Shown here in pieces: positions 1 to 5,246 of a stretch of DNA of 5,578 bases. The notes below the pieces were generated by a model. It ran no database searches. It was not told the origin of the DNA and saw nothing but the letters and a program-made list of their open reading frames with translations. The first letter of the stretch is position 1, and every line of letters begins with the position of its first letter. The DNA is taken from assembly GCA_023416195.1 (NCBI GenBank), contig JAEZID010000209.1, forward strand, positions 1 through 5,578. The letters run 5' to 3'. The position numbers were made by a program, and so were the translations under genes. Origin of the DNA: Pseudomonadota bacterium (GTDB lineage Bacteria; Pseudomonadota; Alphaproteobacteria; Azospirillales; Azospirillaceae).

Positions 1-359
1 CCCGCCCCGAGCGCGAGGCCCGGCGTGACGCCCGACATGGTCGACGGATTGCCGGCCTTGCCGATGCCGCAGATCAGGCCGTTCTTGATGCCCACGTCCG
101 CCTTGACGACACCCTGGACGGCATCGACGATGGTGACGTTGGTGATGACCAGATCGGGGCAGCCGCCCGCGCTGGTGAGCGCGTTGTCGTACCCCATGCC
201 GTCGCGCAGCGTCTTGCCGCCGCCATAGACCGCTTCCTCGCCATAGACGCGCAGATCCTTTTCGATCTCGATGTAGAGATCGGTGTCGCTCAGCCGGATC
301 TTGTCGCCCGTCGTGGGGCCGTAGAGGTCCGCGTACTGCCGGCGTGAAATCTTGGCCAT
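1..359 (-). CDS. ureC: Urease subunit alpha, N-terminal part (cut by window edge)
   Basis: UreC is the catalytic subunit of urease, a cytoplasmic nickel enzyme that hydrolyses urea to ammonia and carbamate. About 119 of the usual ~570 residues are in the window. The N-terminus begins MAKISRRQYADLYGPTTGDK and continues with IRLSDTDLYIEIEKDL, YGEEAVYGGGKTLRDGMG, DLVITNVTIVDA and GIGKAGNP, which are hallmark segments of the UreC N-terminal beta domain. The nickel-binding His and carbamylated Lys residues of the amidohydrolase domain lie beyond the left edge, so activity cannot be judged. The ATG start is preceded by GGAG at 367-370, with 7 nt between. It follows ureB after a 32-nt gap and is clearly co-transcribed with ureA and ureB. 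The sequence resembles enterobacterial (Yersinia/Morganella) UreC; this comparison is from memory. Confidence 0.97.
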   Translation of the reverse strand, partial: MAKISRRQYADLYGPTTGDKIRLSDTDLYIEIEKDLRVYGEEAVYGGGKTLRDGMGYDNALTSAGGCPDLVITNVTIVDAVQGVVKADVGIKNGLICGIGKAGNPSTMSGVTPGLALGA

Positions 360-392
360 TTCAGAACTCCATTCCTTGATTCCAGCGGACGG

Positions 393-803
393 TCACGGCT
401 TGTTCTTGAAGCCATAGCGCTTCGCGCGTTCGAGAGCGTCGGTCAGGCGCGGGCGGTATTCGTCGTAGCTCTCGTCGCCGGTCCAGCCGTTGACCAGGCC
501 GTTGAAGCCGAACACGCGCTGCTTTCCCTGGTAGGGAATGAGCACGACCTCCTTCTCGTCGCCCGGCTCGAAGCGGATGGCCGTCGTGGCGGGAATGTTG
601 AGGCGTCTGCCGAAAGCCTGTTCGCGGTCGAATTCAAGCGAGGCGTTCACCTCGAAGAAATGGAAATGCGACCCCACCTGGATCGGGCGATCCCCGGTGT
701 TGCGAACCTTCAGCGTGACGGTCGGACAACCGGCGTTGATTTCGATGTCGTTCTGAGCCAGAACAAGTCCTCCGACCGGCGTTTTCTCGGCATTCTTGGC
801 CAT
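393..803 (-). CDS. ureB: Urease subunit beta
   Basis: UreB is a structural subunit of the UreABC heterotrimer. The 136-residue protein has the family core RNTGDRPIQVGSHFHFFEVN (about residues 34-53), LEFDREQAFGRRLNIPATTA, RFEPGDEKEVVLIPY, GFNGLVNGWTG and a basic C-terminus ending YGFKNKP. Length and motifs are those of a complete separate beta subunit, not a gamma-beta fusion as in Helicobacter. The ATG start has AGAGGA at 810-815 with 6 nt between. It lies 71 nt after ureA and 33 nt before ureC on the same strand, so it is the middle gene of a ureABC operon. The HFHFFEVN and GFNGLVNGWTG segments are closer to the Yersinia/Morganella type than to the usual alphaproteobacterial UreB, judged from memory. 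Nothing suggests it is broken. Confidence 0.97.
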   Translation of the reverse strand: MAKNAEKTPVGGLVLAQNDIEINAGCPTVTLKVRNTGDRPIQVGSHFHFFEVNASLEFDREQAFGRRLNIPATTAIRFEPGDEKEVVLIPYQGKQRVFGFNGLVNGWTGDESYDEYRPRLTDALERAKRYGFKNKP

Positions 804-819
804 GGTGATTCCTCTAGAC

Positions 820-887
820 CATGATTGCTTGGTGGCATGCGTGCTTGACGGCGCGAGTGCTTGATGGGGCGCGGTTACTTGATGGGG
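820..887 (-). repeat. Four degenerate 16-18 bp tandem repeats spanning the ureA 3' end
   Basis: Units are 870-887, 852-869, 836-851 and 820-835. The first two, read on the plus strand, are CGCGGTTACTTGATGGGG and CGCGAGTGCTTGATGGGG. The last two are CATGCGTGCTTGACGG and CATGATTGCTTGGTGG. The first unit encodes the end of UreA (Pro-Ile-Lys-stop). The second is an in-frame copy (18 nt) in which the stop TAA has become CAC. The array fills most of the ureA-ureB gap and ends just before the ureB ribosome binding site. The pattern is seen directly; origin by replication slippage is inference. Confidence 0.75.
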
Positions 888-1177
888 CTGTGGACGGTGA
901 CAAGCCGGCTGCCATCGGTGAACACCGCCTCCACCTGGACGTAGGGGATCATTTCCGCGACGCCGTCCATGACGTCGTTGCGGGTGATCACCTTGCTGGC
1001 CAGGTCCATGACTTCCTCGACGGTCTTGCCGGCCCGCGCGCCATCGAGCGCGGCGACGGAAATGAGCGACACCGTCTCCGGATGATTGAGCTTCAGCCCC
1101 TGGTCCTTACGCCGTTGTGCAACCTGGGCTAGCATGTAGATGAGAAGTTTGTCGATTTCCCGAGGAGTGAAATGCAT
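875..1177 (-). CDS. ureA: Urease subunit gamma
   Basis: UreA is the small structural subunit of urease. The 100-residue protein has the usual family length and motifs: TPREIDKLLIYMLAQVAQRR at residues 4-23, GLKLNHPE, GARAGKTVEEVMD, VITRNDVMDGVAEMIPYVQ and the C-terminal VEAVFTDGSRLVTVHSPIK. NHPE replaces the commoner NYPE. The start at 1177 (MHFTPRE) is chosen because a perfect AGGAGG lies 6 nt upstream and family members begin here; the frame stays open upstream to 1321, but that extension is not urease-like. It is the first gene of the operon. No ureD lies upstream, unlike in many alphaproteobacteria; in the Yersinia/Morganella order ureABCEFGD, ureD is last. Its 3' end is part of a tandem repeat array. 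Confidence 0.97.
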   Translation of the reverse strand: MHFTPREIDKLLIYMLAQVAQRRKDQGLKLNHPETVSLISVAALDGARAGKTVEEVMDLASKVITRNDVMDGVAEMIPYVQVEAVFTDGSRLVTVHSPIK

Positions 1178-1183
1178 AAGCAG

Positions 1184-1189
1184 CCTCCT
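1184..1189 (-). promoter_or_regulatory. Ribosome binding site of ureA
   Basis: A perfect AGGAGG on the minus strand, 6 nt before the ATG at 1177. It fixes the ureA start against two upstream in-frame ATG codons and other possible starts in the same open frame. Confidence 0.9.
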
Positions 1190-1465
1190 GGTTTGCCATT
1201 CCATGAAAAAGGTCGACCAACGCACTTTCGCTCGGCAGCCGAACAACGGTGATGCTAACACTGGCAATGACGGAAAAGTCACCATGATTTTTTTCTGTTT
1301 CTCGCATATTGCCTTATTCATATTTTGAAAAAACGGAGTGCATCCTTTGGCCCCATCAATTTTTGTTCATGCAAAATGTATTTAGTATGGCTTAGTGACG
1401 ATGATTACAAAATCGAATTATGATGTTCGTTTGTTTTTCGGTCACCATTAACGGAAATTCAGGAG
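1190..1465. other. AT-rich leader upstream of the urease operon
   Basis: This stretch has long A/T runs and much lower GC than the flanking genes. I see no coding pattern in it. It probably contains the ureA promoter and 5' leader. Besides the sigma-54-like site, a weak sigma-70-like pair can be read on the minus strand: TTGTAA (1405-1410), 17 nt, TACTAA (1382-1387). The segments GTCACCAT and ACGGAAA each occur twice, at 1441-1457 and 1264-1285, in different order; this could be chance. Confidence 0.5.
1339..1354 (-). promoter_or_regulatory. Possible sigma-54 (-24/-12) promoter for ureA
   Basis: On the minus strand the sequence GGGGCCAAAGGATGCA has the GG and GC dinucleotides exactly 10 nt apart and an ATGCA end resembling the TTGCA -12 element. 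The -24 element is imperfect (GGGGCC against TGGCAC). Transcription would begin near 1328, giving a leader of about 150 nt before ureA. Urease operons are often under NtrC/sigma-54 nitrogen control, which makes the site plausible, but I found no convincing NtrC site upstream. Confidence 0.3.
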
Positions 1466-1527
1466 AATGGGGTCGCGAATCGGTGTGGTGGCCTGCTTTT
1501 ATTGTGAGCACGGAACGATTGTCACTG

Positions 1528-1658
1528 CTCGTCAGCCGGACTGCCGCCGGACGAGATCGGGTGGACGATGGCGCCACGGCTTGAGCGGCGAGCGTTGACA
1601 ACGTCGGCTCATAACAGAGGACGAGGATTCCCCACCGCGCCCCCGCCTCCAGCCGTGG
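1528..1658 (-). other. Structured non-coding tail of the IS110 relic, possible bridge-RNA locus
   Basis: Three inverted repeats occur in 131 nt after the transposase stop. The outer one pairs 1574-1585 with 1647-1658 (12 bp, one mismatch: CCACGGCTTGAG against CTCCAGCCGTGG) around a 61-nt loop. Inside that loop is CGTTG-A-CAACG at 1593-1603. A third pairs CTCGTC (1528-1533) with GACGAG (1550-1555). IS110-family elements encode a structured guide (bridge) RNA in a non-coding end, which in the IS1111 subgroup lies downstream of the transposase. Assigning this tail to such an RNA is inference. A transcription terminator is less likely, as no U-tract follows. Confidence 0.35.
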
Positions 1659-1685
1659 ACACCGGGATGACCGGCTGGCGTTGGA

Positions 1686-2100
1686 TCAGGCCGCCGGGAC
1701 CACTTGCACCTGCCGAGCAATCGCCCACAGGAAGCCTGCCATCTCCCGAGCGATGGCGGTTGTCACCACCACCCGGGCTTTGCCGGTGGCCACCAGTCGA
1801 CGAAAGCGGGCACACAGCCGGACCTGGGCCTTCCACGCGACGTCGCGGATGGCCTGGGGCAGGTTCTCAAGACGGTCGTGCAATTTGCGGCTGACCCGCG
1901 CCTGGATCCGGTAGGCCCAGGCGCTTTCGATGAGCGCGCGCCGGGCCAAGGCGTTACCGGCCTTGGTGATGCCGCCGCGTCGCACGGTGGCGCCGCTGGA
2001 ATGCTCGGACGGCACCAAGCCCAGATAGGCCATCAACAGGCGGGGCTTGTCGAAGCGGGAGAACCTGCTGGCGAGCCAGGATGGCGATCGGCATCACTGG
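1686..2100 (-). pseudogene. IS110-family transposase, C-terminal fragment with frameshift
   Basis: The intact part, about 2063 to 1686, encodes 125 residues beginning FSRFDKPRLLMAYLGLVPSE and continuing HSSGATVRRGGITKAGN, RRALIESAWAYR, AWKAQVRLCARFRRL and VVVTTAIAREMAGFLWAIA. This is the Transposase_20 domain found at the C-terminus of IS110/IS116/IS902 transposases (usually 300-400 residues). The HSSG segment is where the family's catalytic serine is expected. Just upstream the reading moves to another frame (VMPIAILA, near 2097-2071). Comparison with the usual AILAE(I/L)GDxSRF pattern suggests loss of 2 nt. The N-terminal RuvC-like domain is missing, so the gene is dead. An internal ORF starting at 2036 (TTG) is only this fragment. 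Confidence 0.85.
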
Positions 2101-2110
2101 GCGGAGGACA

Positions 2111-2506
2111 GGGATGACGGGATGAAACCTGGCCGAAACCCGCTGGAGCACCCGGTTCTGAACTGACCAACCCATCAACGACACTGGCGCTGCTCGAACG
2201 GAAAGAGCGCCCTGATCACCTTATTTTGCTGCAGTGGCAGGCGATAGGTGACGGAGGTCGCTGAAACCAACAGCCGCTTATCGCACGCACACAACCCGAC
2301 CGGTTTGACGCGGCCCGGTCAGCCAGGCGCGAGTCGGATCAGCGCCCGCAGCGCCGGCTCTGCCAACCACTCCGCAAAAGAAGATTCAGGTTTGGAACGG
2401 CAAAAGCGCAATCTTTATCACCCACCTAGAATATATGCCCAGCACGGCCGGGCACCATTCACAAAACAGCAGAAAATTTCCTAGGACCTGTTGCCGCAAA
2501 TAGTCC
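2111..2506. other. Region with no confident gene
   Basis: No reading frame here matches a family I recognise. On the minus strand several short stretches look coding-like but stop early. SFAEWLAEPALRALIRLAPG followed by a stop lies near 2376-2320. RLLVSATSVTYRLPLQQNK, continuing to a stop near 2180, is another. They may be decayed ends of genes or of an older insertion sequence at the left edge of the IS110 relic. A 78-codon plus-strand frame at 2248-2484 has low-complexity composition and no ribosome binding site, and I do not call it. The segment 2480-2517 holds CCTAGGAC and a small hairpin, GTCCT-TGATT-AGGAC (2503-2517). Confidence 0.45.
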
Positions 2507-2552
2507 TTGATTAGGACGGGACATTGTGACCAAGCGGAGGCGCGGCAACGGT

Positions 2553-2583
2553 TATGCCGGATTTTCAGAGGCTATGCCGGATT
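2553..2583. repeat. Direct repeat of 11 bp downstream of the DUF882 gene
   Basis: TATGCCGGATT occurs at 2553-2563 and 2573-2583, a 20-bp period, just past the stop codon of the minus-strand DUF882 gene. GCCGG and CCGGC in the flanking sequence could form a short stem, but no U-tract marks it as a terminator. Confidence 0.6.
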
Positions 2584-2599
2584 CTACACCCACGCCGGC

Positions 2600-3181
2600 T
2601 CAGCGCACCCAGACGCGTCGGGGGCCGCTGTCGATGTGGACGAAGTTGGAGTCCGGATAGAAGCCGACGCCGCCCAGGCCCAGGCCGTTGGCGTAATGGG
2701 CGACGGAAAGAGAGGACAGCTTGGGCAGGCGGATGTCGGCGGCCATGGCACGAACGTGAAAGCTGCGGTGCGCTACGCTTTCGCCCAGGGTCCGGCGCAG
2801 CATCTCGTTCGTCTGGCGGGAGCGGTAGCCGGACAGCACCTCGATGGGCACGGTGAAGCGCGCGGCCATCTGCACGCGCCACAGAATCTCCAGCAGGGAA
2901 GCCGCGGTCTGCACCACCTCCCCCGTCCGCCAATCGCGGAAGAAGCGATCCACGGACGCCAGACCGGCCGGGTCGTAGGCGCCGTCGCGCCAGAAAACGG
3001 TGTTCAGCCGCTCGCCCGTGTTGAGGTTGCGCATGACGAGGCGGCGCGGGACGGTCAGCCACTGCGGCACTGCCGCCTCCAACGCCTGGGCGGGGCGCGC
3101 GAGGCTGTTCAGCAACGCCGAGGCGGCCAGTCCCGTCAGAACGCGGCGCCGCGTGGGCGCGCTGTCGTGGAAGTCGTCCAT
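2600..3181 (-). CDS. DUF882 / YcbK-like peptidase M15-type protein with Tat signal
   Basis: A 193-residue protein. Residues 10-33 are a twin-arginine-type signal (TRRRVLTG, then an Ala/Leu-rich stretch and cleavage-like ARPAQA), indicating export to the periplasm. The mature part matches DUF882 (YcbK), related to zinc D,D-carboxypeptidases of the M15 fold: SGYRS at 117-121, SFHVRAMAADIRL at 140-152, GVGFYPDSNFVHIDSG at 171-186. Predicted zinc ligands are His142, Asp149 and His182, all present. The glycine usual in SxHxxGxAxD is alanine here. A role in peptidoglycan trimming is a family-level inference. I chose the ATG at 3181; a TTG at 3211 would add ten residues. Neither has a good Shine-Dalgarno, but the likely promoter (3221-3248) would start transcription near 3214, which favours 3181. 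It is divergent from the membrane-protein gene. Confidence 0.9.
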   Translation of the reverse strand: MDDFHDSAPTRRRVLTGLAASALLNSLARPAQALEAAVPQWLTVPRRLVMRNLNTGERLNTVFWRDGAYDPAGLASVDRFFRDWRTGEVVQTAASLLEILWRVQMAARFTVPIEVLSGYRSRQTNEMLRRTLGESVAHRSFHVRAMAADIRLPKLSSLSVAHYANGLGLGGVGFYPDSNFVHIDSGPRRVWVR

Positions 3182-3220
3182 GAAATCGTCAATGGCGGGC
3201 CGGAGCGGCAATCCCCGGCG

Positions 3221-3248
3221 ACGTTACGCAAAATGTTACACAAGTCAA
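3221..3248 (-). promoter_or_regulatory. Likely sigma-70 promoter of the DUF882 gene
   Basis: On the minus strand TTGACT (3243-3248), a 16-nt spacer and TAACGT (3221-3226). Transcription would start near 3214, about 33 nt before the ATG at 3181. The -35 hexamer lies in the left arm of the 9-bp inverted repeat. Confidence 0.45.
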
Positions 3249-3269
3249 AGGCTTTCCATATTGACTTGT
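3240..3269. repeat. Perfect 9-bp inverted repeat joining two divergent -35 boxes
   Basis: ACAAGTCAA (3240-3248) and TTGACTTGT (3261-3269) are perfect inverted copies separated by 12 bp. Centre-to-centre distance is 21 bp, two helical turns. Each arm contains a TTGACT -35 hexamer pointing outward. The repeat could be merely two mirrored promoters or also an operator for one regulator acting on both genes. Confidence 0.7.
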
Positions 3270-3289
3270 ATTTGCCCCACCCGTAGACA
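3261..3289 (+). promoter_or_regulatory. Likely sigma-70 promoter of the bitopic membrane-protein gene
   Basis: TTGACT (3261-3266), a 17-nt spacer and TAGACA (3284-3289). Transcription would begin near 3296, giving a leader of about 80 nt before the GTG at 3378. Confidence 0.5.
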
Positions 3290-3361
3290 CTAGATGTCGT
3301 AAAGCACAAGGTCTTGCGGTAAGCCTTCAACACGGCACACCGCGCCTTGCGTTCTTGAGGT

Positions 3362-3372
3362 GGAGGCGAGGG
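3362..3372 (+). promoter_or_regulatory. Ribosome binding site favouring the GTG start at 3378
   Basis: GGAGGCGAGGG contains two overlapping Shine-Dalgarno-like cores. GAGGG at 3368-3372 lies 5 nt from the GTG at 3378, and the better GGAGG core lies 10-11 nt away. An alternative GTG at 3360 would be inside this purine-rich stretch with only an adjacent GAG before it, so 3378 is preferred. Confidence 0.5.
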
Positions 3373-3377
3373 TTTCG

Positions 3378-4112
3378 GTGCCCGAGGGCAGACAGGCCAC
3401 CAACGTCCTGTTCGGCTATCTGGAAGGCGTCGATCGCAAGGACGCCGAAAGCTACGCGCGTGCCTTCGGCCGGCGCTGCCTGAAGACCTCGGAAACCTGC
3501 TGGTATTCGGTCGAACCGCTGTGGAGCGGCTTCCTCTACGAAATCCACGAGGGCGGTCCCGGATATTCCTTCCTGCCGGCGCTCGCCAAGGAAATCGATG
3601 CCAACCCCGGCGGGGTCGCGCTGGTGCCCTCGGGCCGGCGGGTGTTCGAGCTGACCGTGCGCAACGGGCGGCCGGTGGGCGCCCTGCTGTCGGAGACCCG
3701 CTCGCGCGAGGTGCAGACGCACATGGCGGTGGTGCAACCGGCCGGCCGAACGGACGGACGCCCCTTCGGCATGGTCGTGCCGGCCTGGGTGCCGCAGGGG
3801 CATGTCCGCTTCCACGCGATTCTCGCCACCCGGCGGATGAAGCGGCTGACGCCCGCCATACCGTTGCCCTTGGCAGCCAGCGCGGTCGCCTTCCTGGCCG
3901 GCTTCGCCGTACTGCTGGGTGGCGGCATCACCTATTTCTGGTCGCCGCACCGCGCCGCGCAATCGCGCGACTTCGACATGGCCCGCCTGCCGCACCGGCA
4001 GTGGGAAAGCGTGATGGCGGCCGTGACCGCCAACACCTACGCCGCAAAGCTGGAATTCAAGGACGGCAAGTGGACCGTCGAAACCTTGGCCCAGCCGGCG
4101 CCAAAGCCGTAA
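3378..4112 (+). CDS. Unrecognised bitopic inner-membrane protein
   Basis: I do not recognise this 244-residue protein. Residues 1-157 form a soluble domain with FGYLEGVDRKDAESYARAF near the N-terminus, a CLKTSETC cysteine pair (about 34 and 41) and VPSGRRVFELTVRNGRPVGA around 83-102. One hydrophobic helix spans about 159-187. The preceding TRRMKR and the positive-inside rule put the N-terminus in the cytoplasm, leaving a periplasmic tail of about 57 residues ending AKLEFKDGKWTVETLAQPAP. This cytoplasmic-domain, helix, short-tail topology recalls GspL/PilN-type secretion or pilus assembly proteins, but no motif supports that. The GTG start follows from the ribosome binding site; GTG at 3360 adds six residues. 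The plus strand is coding: the TM pattern is coherent and the overlapping minus-strand frames are low-complexity. It ends 6 bp from the convergent lytic transglycosylase gene. Confidence 0.8.
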   Translation: MPEGRQATNVLFGYLEGVDRKDAESYARAFGRRCLKTSETCWYSVEPLWSGFLYEIHEGGPGYSFLPALAKEIDANPGGVALVPSGRRVFELTVRNGRPVGALLSETRSREVQTHMAVVQPAGRTDGRPFGMVVPAWVPQGHVRFHAILATRRMKRLTPAIPLPLAASAVAFLAGFAVLLGGGITYFWSPHRAAQSRDFDMARLPHRQWESVMAAVTANTYAAKLEFKDGKWTVETLAQPAPKP

Positions 4113-4118
4113 GCCGCC

Positions 4119-5105
4119 TTACAGCCCACCATTTCCGGCGAGCGCCACGCAGACCCGGTCCTTGCCCTGGAGGCTACCGCAGCCGCCGCTGTCCTGCGAC
4201 ACGAAGCGGATGACGACCCGCTCGCCATGGCTGGCGGCGTTGCCCGGAAGAACGGCCTCGGCCACCAGGGTCTCGACCGAACGCGACGGCTCCTTGCCCG
4301 GCTTGGCGGCGGGGGGCTTCGCCGTTTTCCAGCGGTGGTCGGCCGAGGCGACATACTGCGCGGAAGGCTTCGGCTCTCGGGTCCGGATCGCAGGCGCCGA
4401 TTCCAGCTTGGCGACGGCGACCGGCGCGGGTGCCGGCTCCGGTCGGGATTCGGGCTTGGGAGCTTTGGTCGGCGCACTGGCCGGGACGACCGCGACCTCG
4501 ATGGCGGTGGCGCCGGAGGACTGCGACGGCTCGCGCGGATCGGTGCCGCGCAGGACGGGGGTCAGCGCGGCGACGTACATCCTGGTTTCGCGCGGCAGCT
4601 TCTGCTTGCCGGCGAGGTGCGCGGCATAGCAGGCCGGACCGCAGTTGTAGGCGGCGAGGAAGCCCGGCGCACCGAACAGGTCATACATCTCGCGCAGGTA
4701 CGCGGTGCCGGCCATGATGTTGTCGCGCGGGTTGGACGGATCCGGGCCGAAGCCGTATTGCTGGCGCACCATCTCGTAGGTGCCGGGCATCACCTGCATC
4801 AGGCCGATGGCGCCGGCGCGGCTGGTGATGGTGCGGCCGTTGACGGTGGCGCGCCCGCCGCTTTCCCGCATCATAACGGCGCGGATCCACTTCTCCGGCA
4901 TGTCGAATCGCTCCGACGCCTCACGGATGTGGGGGACCCAGGGGGCCAGGGGATCGTTGGGGTCGATCGGGTTGATCGCCACCTGCGAAGCCGCATCGGG
5001 CGAGGTCGCCGTCTCCGGAGCGTTCGAGGCACAGCCCGCCACGCCGAGAGCGAGGAGCAGGGCGGCACCGGCGGCGCGAGCCGTCGCGAAGTCTCGATAA
5101 GCCAC
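4119..5105 (-). CDS. Lipoprotein lytic transglycosylase (SLT domain)
   Basis: A 328-residue exported enzyme predicted to cleave glycan strands of peptidoglycan, forming 1,6-anhydromuramyl ends. A hydrophobic signal with lipobox LGVAGC puts the lipidated Cys at residue 25; Ala at +2 suggests outer-membrane sorting. The SLT (family 1, MltC/Slt70-like) domain covers about 55-185: catalytic Glu81 in MMRESGG, GAIGLMQVMPGTYE at 98-111, NIMAGTAYLREM at 129-140 and AYNCGP at 152-157. The usual motif is AYNAGP; here Cys155 and Cys159 may pair. Residues 195-280 are a Pro/Ala/Lys-rich linker and the C-terminal 40 residues contain Cys309 and Cys319. The GTG at 5105 is the only reasonable start in a frame opened by a TAA 14 codons upstream. 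It has no Shine-Dalgarno; the upstream stretch is CCCTCCCTC. Convergent with the membrane-protein gene. Confidence 0.93.
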   Translation of the reverse strand: MAYRDFATARAAGAALLLALGVAGCASNAPETATSPDAASQVAINPIDPNDPLAPWVPHIREASERFDMPEKWIRAVMMRESGGRATVNGRTITSRAGAIGLMQVMPGTYEMVRQQYGFGPDPSNPRDNIMAGTAYLREMYDLFGAPGFLAAYNCGPACYAAHLAGKQKLPRETRMYVAALTPVLRGTDPREPSQSSGATAIEVAVVPASAPTKAPKPESRPEPAPAPVAVAKLESAPAIRTREPKPSAQYVASADHRWKTAKPPAAKPGKEPSRSVETLVAEAVLPGNAASHGERVVIRFVSQDSGGCGSLQGKDRVCVALAGNGGL

Positions 5106-5161
5106 GAGGGAGGGTCCGTGCTGGTGGCGCAGAAATCGAAAGTGTTACCACTTCTTTGCGA

Positions 5162-5189
5162 TGTATAGGCGGTCGATGTCAAGCAGCAA
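5162..5189 (-). promoter_or_regulatory. Weak candidate promoter of the lytic transglycosylase gene
   Basis: On the minus strand TTGCTG (5184-5189), 16 nt and TATACA (5162-5167). A better-looking TTGACA (5177-5182) overlaps the spacer but has no -10 at a suitable distance. Confidence 0.3.
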
Positions 5190-5246
5190 CGAGGTTGTAT
5201 TGCCCTCGGCCTATGTATGTCCGCATTACATCAGGATCCGAAATGG

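Larger units (their letters stand above)
1470..2110 (-). mobile_element. Remnant of an IS110-family insertion sequence (3' half)
   Basis: The remnant contains the C-terminal half of an IS110-family transposase followed by a GC-rich non-coding tail. The RuvC-like (DEDD) N-terminal half is absent. The tail ends near 1465, where base composition falls abruptly to the AT-rich ureA leader; this is my best guess for the element's right end. The upstream (left) boundary is not visible and is set where similarity to the transposase fades. IS110 elements usually lack terminal inverted repeats and target duplications, so none were expected to mark the ends. Confidence 0.75.

Noticed and set aside
820..887. 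CRISPR array
   Set aside because: Units of 16-18 bp are contiguous with no spacers and diverge from one another; this is a simple degenerate tandem repeat.
1178..1321. N-terminal extension of UreA to an ATG at 1321
   Set aside because: UreA family proteins begin at MxxTPRE, a perfect AGGAGG precedes 1177, and the extension is AT-rich with no urease similarity.
2503..2517. Hairpin GTCCT-TGATT-AGGAC as a terminator of the DUF882 gene
   Set aside because: The stem has only 5 bp, no U-tract follows on either strand, and it lies over 80 nt past the stop codon.
2507..3286. Long plus-strand open frame of 259 codons over the DUF882 gene
   Set aside because: It is antisense to a protein with a Tat signal and intact zinc ligands; its translation is low-complexity, rich in Gly, His, Gln and Arg, as expected of a shadow frame.
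3327..3995. Minus-strand open frame of 222 codons over the bitopic membrane protein
   Set aside because: The plus strand gives a coherent soluble-domain, transmembrane and tail protein with promoter and ribosome binding site; the minus frame is Arg/Gly/His-rich and has no membrane or domain pattern.
4227..5168. Plus-strand open frame of 313 codons over the lytic transglycosylase
   Set aside because: It is antisense to a well-supported SLT lipoprotein; its Gly/Arg-rich translation has no recognisable domain.
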